This document shows, in pieces, positions 1 to 11,107 of a DNA stretch of 64,000 nt. Where the stretch lies: positions 11,848,748 to 11,912,747 of the forward strand of contig JARWKL010000006.1 of the NCBI GenBank assembly GCA_029961685.1. The letters are read 5' to 3'. The notes beneath the pieces were generated by a model. That model ran no database searches and had not been told where the DNA came from. It worked only from the letters and a program-made list of their open reading frames with translations. The position numbers and the translations under genes are program-made. Within the stretch, counting starts at the first letter, position 1, and every line of letters begins with the position of its first letter. This stretch comes from Aristolochia californica (taxonomy: Eukaryota > Streptophyta > Magnoliopsida > Piperales > Aristolochiaceae).

Positions 1-900
1 ATTAACCTGTTTCAAGCATGCACATCCATTTTAAAAACATGTGTGGAAATCTCTTTCTTATAAAATTCCAAGCGTTTAGGGTTGAACTAGTGGAATTTCC
101 CAAACTTGGATAACAATTCTTTTGTGTTCGTTTGTGCTGTGTAAATAAATTTTTTAACTTACATTTGTTATTGTTTTAAACTTTTTCCATATATAAACTC
201 TAAAATTTTCATTTTGTTGTGATCTATTTGCGTTTTCATCTCTTTTCTTGTTTACCAGATGAAGGGGGAGTGGAAACTCAAGTTTTAATTTAAGAAAAAA
301 GGATACATCTAAAATGAAAATGCGCCATGCACAAATGTAGTGGGAGATAAATCCAGAAAGTGTCTGCAATTTTTCGGGATTGTAAACTCTTTTTAGATTT
401 TATATATTAGGTTTTGCAATCGTAGGGTAAGGGGGAGGCATTGGATTTTTAAACTGAGTGTTAAATCCAAATCCATAAGTCATTTCTTACAAAAACATAG
501 CCCGTTACGCATGATAAATTGCCTTACAATCCTCAATGATTGTTAGGTCAGCTTTTTGTATGAAGGCAAAATAATGGCTTGTTTGACTTGGGCAAATATC
601 CCACCGCACGTTCACTTGAGAATTTAATGAGCGTTTGTTATTCTCTTTAAAAGGTTTGGATCCTCAGGTCATTTGCATTTTTAGCATGTTTCAAGCATGC
701 ATATCCATTTTTAACACATGTGAAGAAATCTCTTTCTTATTCAATTCCAAGATATTATTGTTGAACTAGTGGAATTTCCCAAACATGGATAACATAACTT
801 TTCTATCCATTGGTGGTGTGTGAATAAATTTTTCTTTACTTACATTTGTTATTGTTTTAAACTTTTTCCATACATCAACTCTAAACATTTCATTTTGTGG
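1..900 (+). repeat. Satellite block echoing 8521-9345 (offset ~8.5 kb)
   Basis: The first 46 bases are the end of a monomer cut by the window edge; anchors follow at 47 and 726. The block shares unusual variants with the block at 8567 and 9228: TTGCCTTACAATCCTCAATG near 510 and near 9020, and TGTGAAGAAATCTCTTTCTT at 721 and 9221. Similarity fades after about 850. This points to a duplicated segment of the array, or an HOR of about twelve monomers whose second copy was later altered. Confidence 0.75.
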
Positions 901-1240
901 TGATCTATTTGCGTTTTCATCTCTTTTCTTGTTTATGAGATGAAGAGGAAGTGGAAAGTCAAGTTTTTATTTAAGAAAAAAATATAGATCTAAAATGGAA
1001 ATGCACAATGCACAAATTTAGAGGGAGATAATTCCAAAAAGTGTCTGTAATTTCTAGGGATTGAAAACTCTTTTTGGTTTCTATATATAAGGTTTTGCAA
1101 TGGTCTAAAGGCGGGGGATTTGTAAACTGAGTGTTGATTCCCGATCCATAAGTCATTTTTTACAAAAATATAGCCTGTTATGCATGATAAATCGCTTTAA
1201 AATCATCTTTTATTTTTAGGTTAGATTTTTGTAATTTCGC

Positions 1241-1444
1241 AAGTGTTTGTAATTTTTAGGGATTGTAAACTCCTTTTAGTTTTTATATATTAGGTTTTGC
1301 TATCGTCGGTAAAAGGGGGAGGCCGGGGCTTTTTAAACTGAGTGTTGACTCCCAATTCATAAGTCTTTTCAAACAAAAATATAGCCCATTATGCATGATA
1401 AATTGATTTACAATCATCTATGATTGTTAGGTCAACTTTTTGTA
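1241..1444 (+). repeat. Partial monomer duplication, first 884-bp monomer
   Basis: Near 1240 the unit jumps back from the position of GTAAGTGGGCAAAA to AAGTGTTTGTAATTTTTAGG, so about 204 bp (G-rich block, dyad and neighbours) are present twice in one monomer. The same event is seen at 3438. The junction contains GCAAGTGT. Confidence 0.85.
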
Positions 1445-2224
1445 AGTGGGCAAAATAATAGCTTGTTTGACCCGGGTAAATATCCCACCGCACGTTTACT
1501 TGAGAATTTAATGAGTGTTTGCTATTCTCTTTAAAAGGTTTGGATCCATAGGTCATTTGCAACTTTAACATGTTTCAAGCATGCATATCAATTTTTAAAA
1601 CATGTGTAGAAATCTCTTTCTTATAAATTCCAAGCTACTAAGGTTGAACTAGTGGAATTTCCCTATCTTGGATAACAAAACTTTTGTTTTCATTTGTGAT
1701 GTGTGCATAAATTTTCTTTTCTTAAATTTGTTATTTTTTTGAAATTTTTCAACACATTAACTCTTAAATTTTCATTTTTTTGTGATCTATCTACCTTTTC
1801 ATCTCTTTTATTGTTTACAAGATGAAGGGTTAGTGAAAACTGAAGTTTTGATTTAAGAAAATATATACATCTAAAATGAAAATGCACAATGCACAAAGGT
1901 TGATAGAGATAATTCCCAAAAGTGTCTATAATTTTTAGTGATTGTAAAATCTTTTTAGTTTTTATATATTTGGTTTTGCAATCGTCAGGAAAAGGGCAGG
2001 CAGGATATTTTTAAACTGAGTGTTCACTCCCAATCCAAAATTTATTTCTTACAGAAAAATAGCCCGTTACACATGTGAAATTGCTTGACAATCATCTATG
2101 ATTGTTAGGTCAACTTTTTGTAAGTGGGCAAAATAATTGCTTGTTTGACTCAGATAAATATCCCATCACTCGTTCACTTGAGAATTTAATTAGCGTTTGT
2201 CTTTAAAAGGTTTGGATCTATAGG

Positions 2225-2245
2225 TCATTTGCTTTTTTAAAACAT
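2225..2245 (+). other. Deletion scar in monomer (642 bp)
   Basis: GGTCATTTGC is joined directly to the T-run before AAAACATGTG. About 38 bp, including the CAAGCATGCATATCC part of the inverted repeat, are missing. Confidence 0.8.
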
Positions 2246-3437
2246 GTGTAGAAATCTCTTTCATATAAAATTCCAAGCTATTAGGGTTGAACAAGAGGAA
2301 TTTTCCAAACTTAGATAAAAAAACTTTTGTGTTCATTTGTGGTGTGTGAATAAATTTTCTTTACTTACATTTTTTATTATTTTAAACTTTTTCCATACAT
2401 CAACGCTAAAATTTTCATTTTCTGTGATCTATTTGCGTTTTCATCTCTTTTCTCTTTTGAGAGATGAAGGGGAAGTGGAAACTCAAGTTTTTATTTTAGA
2501 AATAAGTATACATCTAATATGGAAATGCAGAATGCACAAATATTGAGAGAGATAATTCCACAAAGTGTTTGTAATTTTTAGGGATTGTAAACTCCTTTTT
2601 AGTTTTTATATATTAGGTTTTGCAATTGTCGGGAGGCGGGGGATTTTTAAACTCAGTGTTGACTCCCAATCCATAAGTCATTTCTTACAAAAATATAGCC
2701 CATTATGCATGATAAATCATCTTACAATCATCTATGGTTTTAGGTTAGCCTTTTGTAAGTGGACGAAATAATGACTTGTTTGACTCGGGTAAATATCTCA
2801 CGGAACATTCACTTGACTATTTAATGTGGGTTTTTTATTCTCTTAAAAAGGTTTGGATCCATTGGTAATTTGAATATTTAACATTTTTCAAGCATGCGTA
2901 TCCCTTTTTAAAACATGTGTAGAAATCTCTTTCTTAAAAAATTCCAAGCTATTAGAGTTGAAATAGTGAAATTTCCACAAATTGGATAACAAATCTTTTG
3001 TGTTCATTTGTAGTGTGTGAAGAAATTTTCTTTACTTACATTTGTTATTGTTTTAAACCTTTTACATACGTAAACTCTAAAAGTTTTATTTTTTTGTGAT
3101 CTATTTGCGTTTTCATCTCATTTCTTGTTGATGACATGAAAGGGAAGTGGAAACACAAGTTTTTATTCAAGAAAAAAATATAGATCTAAAATGGAAATGC
3201 ACAATGCACAAATTTAGAGGGAGATAATTCCAAAAAGTGTTTGTAACTTTTAGGGATTGGAAACTCTTTTTGGGTTTTATATATAAGGTTTTGCAATCGT
3301 CGGGAGGCTGGGGATTTTTAAACTGAGTGTTGACTCCCAATCCATAAGTCATTTCTTACAAAAAGATAGCCTGTTAAGCATGATAAATATCTTTACAATT
3401 ATCTATGATTATTAGGTCAGTTTTTTTTTAAGTTGGC

Positions 3438-3641
3438 AAGTGTCTATAAATTTTAGGGATTGTAAACTCATTTTAGTTTTTATATATTAGGTTTTGCAAT
3501 CGTCGGGAAAAGGGGGATGCGGGGGATTTTTAATCTGAGTGTTGACTCCCAATCCATAAGTCATTTCTTACAAAAATATAGCCCGTTATGCATGATAAAT
3601 CACTTTACAATCATCTATTATTGCTAGGTCAGCTTTTTGTA
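3438..3641 (+). repeat. Partial monomer duplication, second 885-bp monomer
   Basis: This has the same break structure as at 1241, with GCAAGTGT at the join, 2,197 bp downstream. A shared rare junction means the two monomers descend from one event followed by duplication of a multi-monomer block. Confidence 0.85.
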
Positions 3642-4389
3642 AGTGGGCAAAATAATGGCTTGTTTGACTCGTGTAAATATCCCACCGCACGTCCACTTGA
3701 CAATTTAGTGAGTGTTTGTTTATTGTCTTTAAAAGGTTTGGATCCATAGGTCAATTGCATCTTTAATATGTTTCAAGCAGGCATATCCATTTTTAAAACA
3801 TGTGTAGAAATCTCTTTCTTAAAAAATTCCAAGCAATTAGGGTTGAACTAGTGGAATTTCCCAAACATGGATAACAAAACTTTTATGTTAATTTGTAGGG
3901 TGAGTATAAATTTTCTTTACTTACATTTGTTATTGTTTTAAACTTTTTCCATATATAAACTCTACAATTTTCATTTTGGTGTGATTTATTTGTGTTTTCA
4001 CTTCTTTTTTTGTTTATGAGATTAAGAAGGTGAAGAAACTCAAGTTTATATTTAAGAAAAAATTACACATAAAAAATGGAAATACACAATGCACAAATGT
4101 AGAGGGAGATAATTCCAAATTTTTTTTGTCATTTTTAGGGATTGTAAACTCTGTTTAGTTTTTCTATGTTAGGTTTTTCAATAGTCGGGAAAAGGGGGAG
4201 GCAGGGGATTTTTAAACTGAGTGTTGACTCCCAATCCATAAATCATTTCCTAGAAAAATATTGCCGTCACGCATGATAAATCGCTTTACAATCATCTACT
4301 ATTGTTAGGTCAACTTTTTGTAAGTGGGCAAATTAATGGCTTGTTTGACTCCGGTAAATATCCCACTGCACATTCACTTGAGAAAGTAT

Positions 4390-4415
4390 TGAGCGTTTGT
4401 CATTTAGACCGTTAA
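4390..4415 (+). other. Deletion scar in monomer (649 bp)
   Basis: After GAGCGTTTGT the usual TATTCTCTTTAAAAGGTTTG and what follows are reduced to a short, altered sequence before GTTAACATGTTTCAAG. About 30 bp are missing. Confidence 0.75.
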
Positions 4416-6335
4416 CATGTTTCAAGCATGCATATCCATTTTTAAAACATCTGTAGAAATCTCTTTCTTATAAAATTCCAAGCTATTAGGGTCGAACTAA
4501 TGGAATTTCCCAAACTTGGATAACAAAACTTTTGTATTCATTTGTGGTATGTGAATAAATTTTCTTTACTTACATTTTTTATTATTTTAAAATTTTTCCA
4601 TACATAAACTCTAAAATTTTCATTTTGTTGTGATCCATTAGCGTTTTCATCTCTTTTCTTCTTTACGAGATGACGAGGAAGTGGAAACTCAAGTTTTGTT
4701 TTAAGAAAAATTTATACATATAAAATGGAAATGAACAATGCACAAATGGAGAGGGAGAAAATTCCAAAAAGTGTCTATAATTTTTAGGGATTGTAAACTC
4801 TTTTTTGTTTTTATATATTAGGTTTTGTAATCACCGGGAAGCGAGGGATTTTTAAACTGATTGTTGACTCCCAATCTATACGTCATTGCTAACAAGAATA
4901 TAGCCCGTTGCGCATGATGAATGGCTTTACAATCATATATGATTGTTAGGTCTGCCTTTTGTAAATAGGCAAAATAATGGCTTGTTTGACTCAGGTAAAT
5001 ATCCCACTGCACATTCACTTGCAAATTTCATGAGTCTTTTTTATTCTCTCTAAAAGGTTTGGATCCATAGGTCATTTGCATCTTTAACATGTTTCAAGCA
5101 TGTATATCCATTTTTAAAACATGTGTAGAATTCACTTTCTTACAAAATTCCAAGCTATTAGGGTTGAACTAGAGGAATTTCCCAAACTTGGATAACAAAA
5201 CATTAGCGTTCATTTGTGGTGTGTGAATAAATTTTCTTTACTTACATTTGTTATTGTTTTAAACTTTTTCCATACATAAATTGTACAATTTTCATTTTGT
5301 TGTGACCTATTTGTGTTTTTACCTCTTTTCTTGTTTACGACATGAAGGGGGAGTGGAAACTCAAGTTTTTATTTAAGAAAAAAGTATACATCTAAAATGG
5401 AAATGCATAATGCACAAATATAGAGGGAGATAATTCCTAAAAGTGTGGGTAATTTTTAGGGATTGCAAACCTCCTTTTGTTTTTATAGATTACGTTTTGG
5501 AATCATCGGGAAAAGGGGGAGGCATGGGAATTATAAACAGAGTGTTGACTCCCAATCCATGAGTTATTTCATACTAAAATATAGCCTGTTACGCATGTTA
5601 AATCGGTTTACAATTATCTATGATTGTTAGGTCAGCTTTTTGTATGTGGGCAAAGTAATGGCTTGTTTGACTCGGGTAAATATCCCAAAGCACGATCACT
5701 TGAGAATTTAATAAGCGTTTGTTATTCTCTGTAAATGGTTTGGATCCATTGGTGATTTTCATATTTAACATGTTTCAACAATGAATATCCATTTTTATAA
5801 CTTGTGTAAAAATCTCTTTCTTATAAAATTCCAAGCTATTTCGGCTGAGCTAGTAAAATTTCAAAAACTTGGATAACAATACTTTTGTTTTCATTTGTGG
5901 TGTGTGAATAAATTTTCTTTACTTACATTTGTTATAGTTTTAACTCTTTTCCATACATAAACTGTAAAAGTTTCATTTTGTTATGGTCTATTTGCGTTTT
6001 CATCTCTTTTCTTGTTTACGAGATGAAACGAGAGTGGAAACCCAAATTTTGATTTAAGAAAAAAGTATACATAAAAAATTGAAATGCATAATGCAAAAAT
6101 GTAGAGGGAGATAATTCCATAAAGTTTTATTAATTTTTAGGGATTTTAAACTCTTTTTAGTTTATCTATTTTAGGTTTTACAATCATCGGGAAAAGGGGG
6201 AGGCAGGGGATTTTTAAACTGAGTGCTGACTTCCAATCCATAAGTCATTTCTTAAAAAAAAAAAAGCCCGTTAAGCATGATAAATTGATTTACAATCATC
6301 TATGATTGTTAGGTGATCTTTTGGTAAGTGGGCAA

Positions 6336-6405
6336 AATAATGGCTCATTTGACTCTGGTAAATAAGCATTTAAAAATAATGGCTTGTTTGACACGAGTAA
6401 ATATC
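6336..6405 (+). repeat. Short internal direct duplication (~40 bp)
   Basis: AAAATAATGGCTC...GGTAAATA is followed by a second AAAATAATGGCTTGTTTGAC...GTAAATATCCC. This makes the monomer 721 bp instead of about 681. Local slippage duplication is the simple reading. Confidence 0.8.
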
Positions 6406-7585
6406 CCACCACACATCAATTTGAGAATTTAATGAGCATTTTTTATCCTCTTTAAAATATTTTGCTCCATAGGTCATTTGCAACATGAACATGATTCAAG
6501 TATGCATATCCCTTTTTAAAACATGTGTAGAAATCACTTTCTTTTAAAATTCCAAGCTATTAGGGTTGAACTAGTAGAATTTCCCAAACCTTGATAACAA
6601 TACTTTTGTGTTCATTTGTGGTGTGTGAAAAAATATTTTTACTTACATTTGTTATTGTTTTAAACTTTTTCCATAGTTAAACTCTAAAATTTTCATTTTG
6701 TTGTGATCTATTTGTGTTTTCATTTCTTTTCTTGTTTACGAGATGAAGGGGGAGAGGAAACTCAAGTTTTGATTTAAGAAAAAAGTACATATCTAAAATG
6801 GAAATGGACAATGCAAATGTAGTGGGACTTCATTCCAAAAAGTGTCTGTAATTTTTAGGGATTGTAAACTCTTTTTAGTTTTTATATATTGGGTTTTGCA
6901 ATCGTCGGGAAAAGGGGGAGGTGAAGGATTGTTAAACTGGGTGTTAACTCCCAATCCATAAGTCATTTCTTACAAAAATATGCCTGTGACACATGATAAA
7001 TCACTTTACAATCCACTATGATTGTTAGGTCAGCTTTTTTTAAGTGGGAAAAATAATGGCTTGTTTGACTCGGGTACATATCCCACCGCACGTTTACTTG
7101 AGAATTTAATAAGTGTTTGTTATTCTCATTAGAAGGTTTGGATCCTTAGGTCATTTTCATCTTTAAAATATTTCAAGCATGCATATCCGTTTTTAAAACA
7201 TGTGTAGAAATCTCTTTCTTATACAATTCCATGCTATTAGGGTTGAACTAGTGGAATGTCCAAAACTTGGATAACAATACTTTGTGTCCATTTGTCATGT
7301 GTGAATAAATTTTATTTAATTACATTCATTATTGGTTTAAAGTTTTTCTGATCATAAACTCTAAAATTTTCATTTTGTTGTGATATATTTTCGTTTTCAT
7401 CACTTTTCTTGTTTACGAGATGAAGGGTTAGTGGAAACTCATGTTTCTGTTTAAGAAAAAATTATATATCTAAAATATAAATGCACAATGCACAAATGTA
7501 GAGGGAGATAATTTCAAAAAGTGTCTATAATTTTTAGGGATTGTAAAATCTTTATAGTTTTTTTATATTAGGTTTTGCAATCGTC

Positions 7586-7606
7586 GGGAAAAGGGGGAGG
7601 CGGGGG
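7586..7606 (+). other. Conserved G-rich block of the monomer
   Basis: In this copy GGG (7586-7588), GGGGG (7593-7597), GG (7599-7600) and GGGGG (7602-7606) follow one another on the + strand. The block is nearly pure purine and is the only G-rich part of an otherwise A+T-rich unit. Most monomers have an equivalent, though a subset has lost about 9 bp here (for example near 2628, 3300, 4830 and 15408). Three G-runs of three or more plus a GG pair could allow a weak or intermolecular G-quadruplex. That is inference only. Confidence 0.8.
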
Positions 7607-7687
7607 ATTTTAAAACTGAGTGTTGACTCCCAATCCATAAGTCATTTCTTACAAAAATATAGCCCGTTACACATGATTAATCACTTT

Positions 7688-7705
7688 ACAATCATCTATG
7701 ATTGT
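7688..7705. other. Conserved 18-bp dyad (8-bp arms, 2-bp centre)
   Basis: The sequence ACAATCATCTATGATTGT has perfect 8-bp inverted arms around a CT centre. It occurs at the same place in most monomers. Several copies have TA at the centre and are then perfect 18-bp palindromes: 18220-18237, 20231-20248, 38915-38932, 43634-43651, 46248-46265, 55573-55590 and 57464-57481. This form suits a site for a dimeric DNA-binding protein or a small cruciform, but no protein is implied by the sequence itself. Confidence 0.85.
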
Positions 7706-7845
7706 TAGGTCAGCTTTTTGTTAGAGGGTAAAATAATGGCTTCGATGAGTCGGGTAAATATCCCACCACACGTTCACTTGAGAATTTAATAAGTGTTTGT
7801 TATTCTCTTTAAAAGGTTTGGATAGATAGGTCATTTGCATCTTTA

Positions 7846-7883
7846 ACATGTTTCAAGCATGCATACCCAATTTTAAAACATGT
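7846..7883. other. Inverted repeat ACATGTTT...AAACATGT around GCATGC
   Basis: Eight-base arms (7846-7853 and 7876-7883) flank a 22-base interval whose left part contains the palindrome GCATGC. The arrangement recurs in most monomers just before the anchor (another clear example is 40407-40444). It may be a protein-binding dyad or chance. Some monomers delete it or mutate an arm and still sit normally in the array, so it is not essential to each copy. Confidence 0.75.
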
Positions 7884-8566
7884 GTAGAAATCTCTTTCTT
7901 ATAAAAGTTCAAGCTATTATGGTTGAACTAGTTGAATTTCCCAATCTTGGATAACAAAACTTTTGTGTTCATTTGTGGTGTGTGAATAAATTTTCTTTAC
8001 TTACATTTGTTATTGTTTTAAACTTTTTCCACACATAAACCCTAAAATTATCATTTTGTTGTGATCTATTTTCATTTTCGTCTCTTTCTTGTTTACGAGA
8101 TGATGGGTTAGTAAAAACTCAAGTTTTCATTTGAGAAAAATGTATACATCTAAATTGGAAATGCAGAATGCATAAATATAGAGGGAGATAATTCCAAAAA
8201 GTGTCCGTAAGTTTTACGGAATGTAAACTATTTTTAGTTTTTATATATTAATTTTTTCAATAATCGGGAGAATGGGGAGGCGGGTGATTTTTAAACTGAG
8301 TGTTGAGTCGCAATCCATAAGTCATTCAAAAACAAATATAGCCCATTACGCTTGATAAATCACTTTATAATCGTCAATGATTGTTAGGTCAGCGTTTTGT
8401 AAGTGGGTAAAATAATGGCTTGTTTGACTCGTTTAAATATCCCACTGCACGTTCACTTGAGAATTTAGTGAGAGGTTTTTATTCTCATTAAAAGCTTTGG
8501 ATCCAAAGGTCATTTTCATCATTAACTTGTTTCAAGCATCCATATCCAGTTTAAAAACATGTGTAG

Positions 8567-9227
8567 AAATCTATTTCTTATAAAATTCCAAGCTTTTAGG
8601 GTTGACCGAGTGGAATTTCACAAACTTGGATAAAAAAATTTTGTGTTCATTTGTGGTGTGTGAATAAATTTTTTAACTTACATTTGTTATTGTTTTAAAC
8701 TCTAAAATTTTCATTTTTTTGTGATCTATTTGTGTGTTCATCTATTTTCTTGTTTACCAGATGAAGGGGGAGTGGAAAGTCAAGTTTTGATTTAAGAAAA
8801 AAGGATACATCTAAATTGGAAATGCGCTATGCACAAATGTAGTGGGAGATAATTCCAGAAAGTGTCTGTAATTTTTCGGGATTGTAAAGTCTTTTTAGTT
8901 TTTATATATTAGGTTTTGCAATCGTCGTGTAAGGGGGAGGTGTTGGATTTTTAAACTGAGTGCTAAATCTAAATCCATAAGTCATTTCTTCCAAAAATAT
9001 AGCTCGTTACACATGATAAATTGCCTTACAATCCTCAATGACTGTTAGGTCAGCTTTTTGTATGTGGGCAAAATAATGGCTTGTTTGACTTGGGCAAATA
9101 TCCCACCGCACGTTCCCTTGAGAATATAATGAGCGTTTGTTATTCTCTTTAAAAGTTTTGGATCCTTAGGTTATTTGCATCTTTAACATGTTTCAAGCAT
9201 GCATATCCATTTTTAAAACATGTGAAG
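8567..9227 (+). repeat. Monomer matching 47-725, with an 18-bp deletion
   Basis: At 8700 TTTTAAAC is joined to TCTAAAATTT, losing the usual TTTTTCCATACATAAAC. The two sides share TAAACT, so a microhomology-mediated or slippage deletion fits. The equivalent monomer at 47 keeps these bases, which dates the deletion after the duplication. Confidence 0.8.
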
Positions 9228-11107
9228 AAATCTCTTTCTTATACAATTCCAAGCTATTATTGTTGAACTAGTGGAATTTCCCAAACATGGATAACATAAC
9301 TTTTCTGTCCATTGGTGGTGTGTGAATAAATTTTCTTTACTTACATGTGTAATTGTTTTAAACATTTTCCATGCATAACCTTTAAAAATTTCATTTTTTT
9401 GTGATCTATTATTGTTTTCATCACTTTTCTAGTTTACGAGATGAAGAGGGAGTGGAAACTCATGTTTCTGTTTAAGAAAAAAGTATACATATAAATTGGA
9501 AATGCACAATACACAAATGTAGAGGGAGGTAATTTCAAAAAAGTGTTTGTAATTTTTAGGGATTGTAAACTCTTTCTAGTTTTTATATATTAGGTTTTGT
9601 AGTCGTAGGGTAAAGGGGTAGGGGGGGATTTTGAAACTGAGTATTGACTCCCAATCCATAAGTCATTTCTTACAAAAATATAGCCCGTTACGCATTATTT
9701 ATCGTTTTAAAATCATCTATGATTGTTAAGTCTATTTTTTGTAAGTGGGCAAAGTAATGGTTTCTTTGACTTGGGTAAATATCCCACCACACGTTCACTT
9801 GAGAATTTAACGAGTGTTTGTTATTCTCTATAAAAGGTTTGAATCCATAGGTCATTTGCATCTTTAACATGTTTCAAGCATGCATATCCATTTTTAAAAC
9901 ATGTGAAGAAATCTCTTTCTTATACAATTCCAAGCTATTATTGTTGAACTAGTGGAATTTCCCAAACATGGATAACATAAATTTTATGTCCATTGGTGGT
10001 GTGTGAATAATTTTTTTTTACTTAAATGTGTAATTGTTTTAAACTTTTTCCATGCACAAACTCTAAAATTTTCATTTTGTGTGATCTATTTTCGTTTTTA
10101 TCACTTTTCTAGTTTACGAGATGAAGGGGGAGTGGAAAACTCATGTTTCTGTTTAAGAAAAAAGTATACATCTAAATTGGAAATGTACAATGCACAAATG
10201 TAGAGGGAGGTAATTTTAAAAGAGTGCCTATAATTTTTAGGGATTGTAAACTCTTTCTAGTCTTTATATATTAGGTTTTGCAATCGTCGAGTAAAGGGAT
10301 AAAAGGGGGATTTTGAAACTGAGTGTTGACTCCCTATCCATAAGTCATTTCTTATAAAAATATAGCCAGTTACACATTATTTATCGTTTTACAATCATCT
10401 ATGATTGTTAGGTCTGCTTTTTGTAAGTGGGCAAAATAATGGCTTCTTTGACTCGGGTAAATATCTCACCGCACGTTCACTTGACAATTTAATGAGTGTT
10501 TGTTATTCTCTATAAAAGGTTTGGATCCATAGGTCATTTTCATCTTTAACATGTTTCAAGCATGCATATCCATTTTTAAAACATGTGAAGAAATCTCTTT
10601 CTTATGCAATTCCAAGCTATTATTGTTGAACTAGTGGAATTTCCCAAACATGGATGACATGACTTTTCTATCCATTGGTGGTGTGTAAATAAATTTTCTT
10701 TACTTGAATTTTTTATTGTTTTAAACTTTTTCCATACATAAACTCTAAAATTTTCATTTTGTTGTGATCTTCTTTCGTTTTCACCACTTTTCTAGTTTAC
10801 TAGATGAAGGGGGAGTGGAAACTCATGTTTCTGTTTAAGAAAAAGTTATACATCTAAATTGTAAATGCACAATGCACAAATGTAGAGGGAGGTAATTTAA
10901 AAAAAAGTGTCTATAATTTTTTAGGGATTGTGAACTCTTTCTAGTTTTTATATATTAGGTTTTGCAATCGTCGGGTAAATATCCCACTGCATGTTTACTT
11001 GAGAATTTAATGTGTGTTTGTTATTCTATTTAAAAGGTTTGGTTCCATAGGTCATTTTAATTTTAAGATGTTTCAAGCATGCATATCCATTTTTAAAACA
11101 AGTGTAG
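9228..11107 (+). repeat. Three adjacent closely related monomers, last one deleted
   Basis: Anchors 9228, 9909 and 10591 are preceded by the same rare TGTGAAG variant and followed by CCAAGCTATTATTGTTGAAC and CCCAAACATGGAT. They also share GTAGAGGGAGGTAATTT. Neighbours elsewhere in the array are less alike, so this is recent single-monomer amplification. The third copy is only 517 bp long because of a deletion at 10971. Confidence 0.85.
10966..10982 (+). other. ~163-bp deletion junction with TCGGG microhomology
   Basis: GCAATCGTCGGG, normally followed by AAAAGGGGG, runs straight into TAAATATCCC, normally preceded by GACTCGGG. The five shared bases TCGGG lie at the join. The G-rich tail and the 18-bp dyad are lost from this monomer. 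Confidence 0.88.

Larger units (their letters stand above)
900..5128 (+). repeat. Two copies of a 2.2-kb three-monomer HOR
   Basis: Anchors 726, 1610, 2252 and 2923 give spacings of 884, 642 and 671. Anchors 2923, 3808, 4457 and 5129 give 885, 649 and 672. The near repeat of this length series, together with the same rare partial-duplication junction at 1241 and 3438 (2,197 bp apart), shows a trimer unit of about 2.2 kb present twice. Variants such as TATAGATCTAAAATGGAAAT occur at matching places (near 980 and 3180). The 642 and 649 monomers have different deletions, so that resemblance may be partly coincidental. Confidence 0.8.
7208..7887 (+). repeat. Representative full-length monomer (680 bp)
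   Basis: A typical copy, counted from anchor to anchor. In order it carries: the anchor; a segment with TTGAACTAGTGGAAT; a T-rich region with GTGTGTGAATAAATTTT; GTTTACGAGATGAAGGG; ATGCACAATGCACAAATGTA; AGGGATTGTAAA; TATTAGGTTTTGCAATCGTC; a G-rich block (7586-7606); TGACTCCCAATCCATAAGTC; an 18-bp dyad (7688-7705); GGGTAAATATCCCACC; GAGAATTTAATAAGTG; and a short inverted repeat around GCATGC (7846-7883). Positions given here let other copies be aligned. No open reading frame of convincing length or codon pattern is present. Confidence 0.93.
5129..8566 (+). repeat. Ordinary satellite monomers
   Basis: Anchors are at 5129, 5810, 6531, 7208 and 7888 (spacings 681, 721, 677, 680, 679). Monomers are full length except for a small internal duplication in the one starting at 5810. 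I see no genes or insertions here. Confidence 0.9.

Noticed and set aside
7739..7760. TTCGATGAGTCGGG as a CENP-B box in one monomer
   Set aside because: The spacing between TTCG and CGGG is one base short and the central A is not in place; it occurs in one monomer only.
7833..7840. ATTTGCAT (octamer/POU site) and AGGTCA half-sites in most monomers
   Set aside because: Six- and eight-base motifs arise easily by chance and are then copied with the monomer. There is no promoter or gene nearby to regulate.
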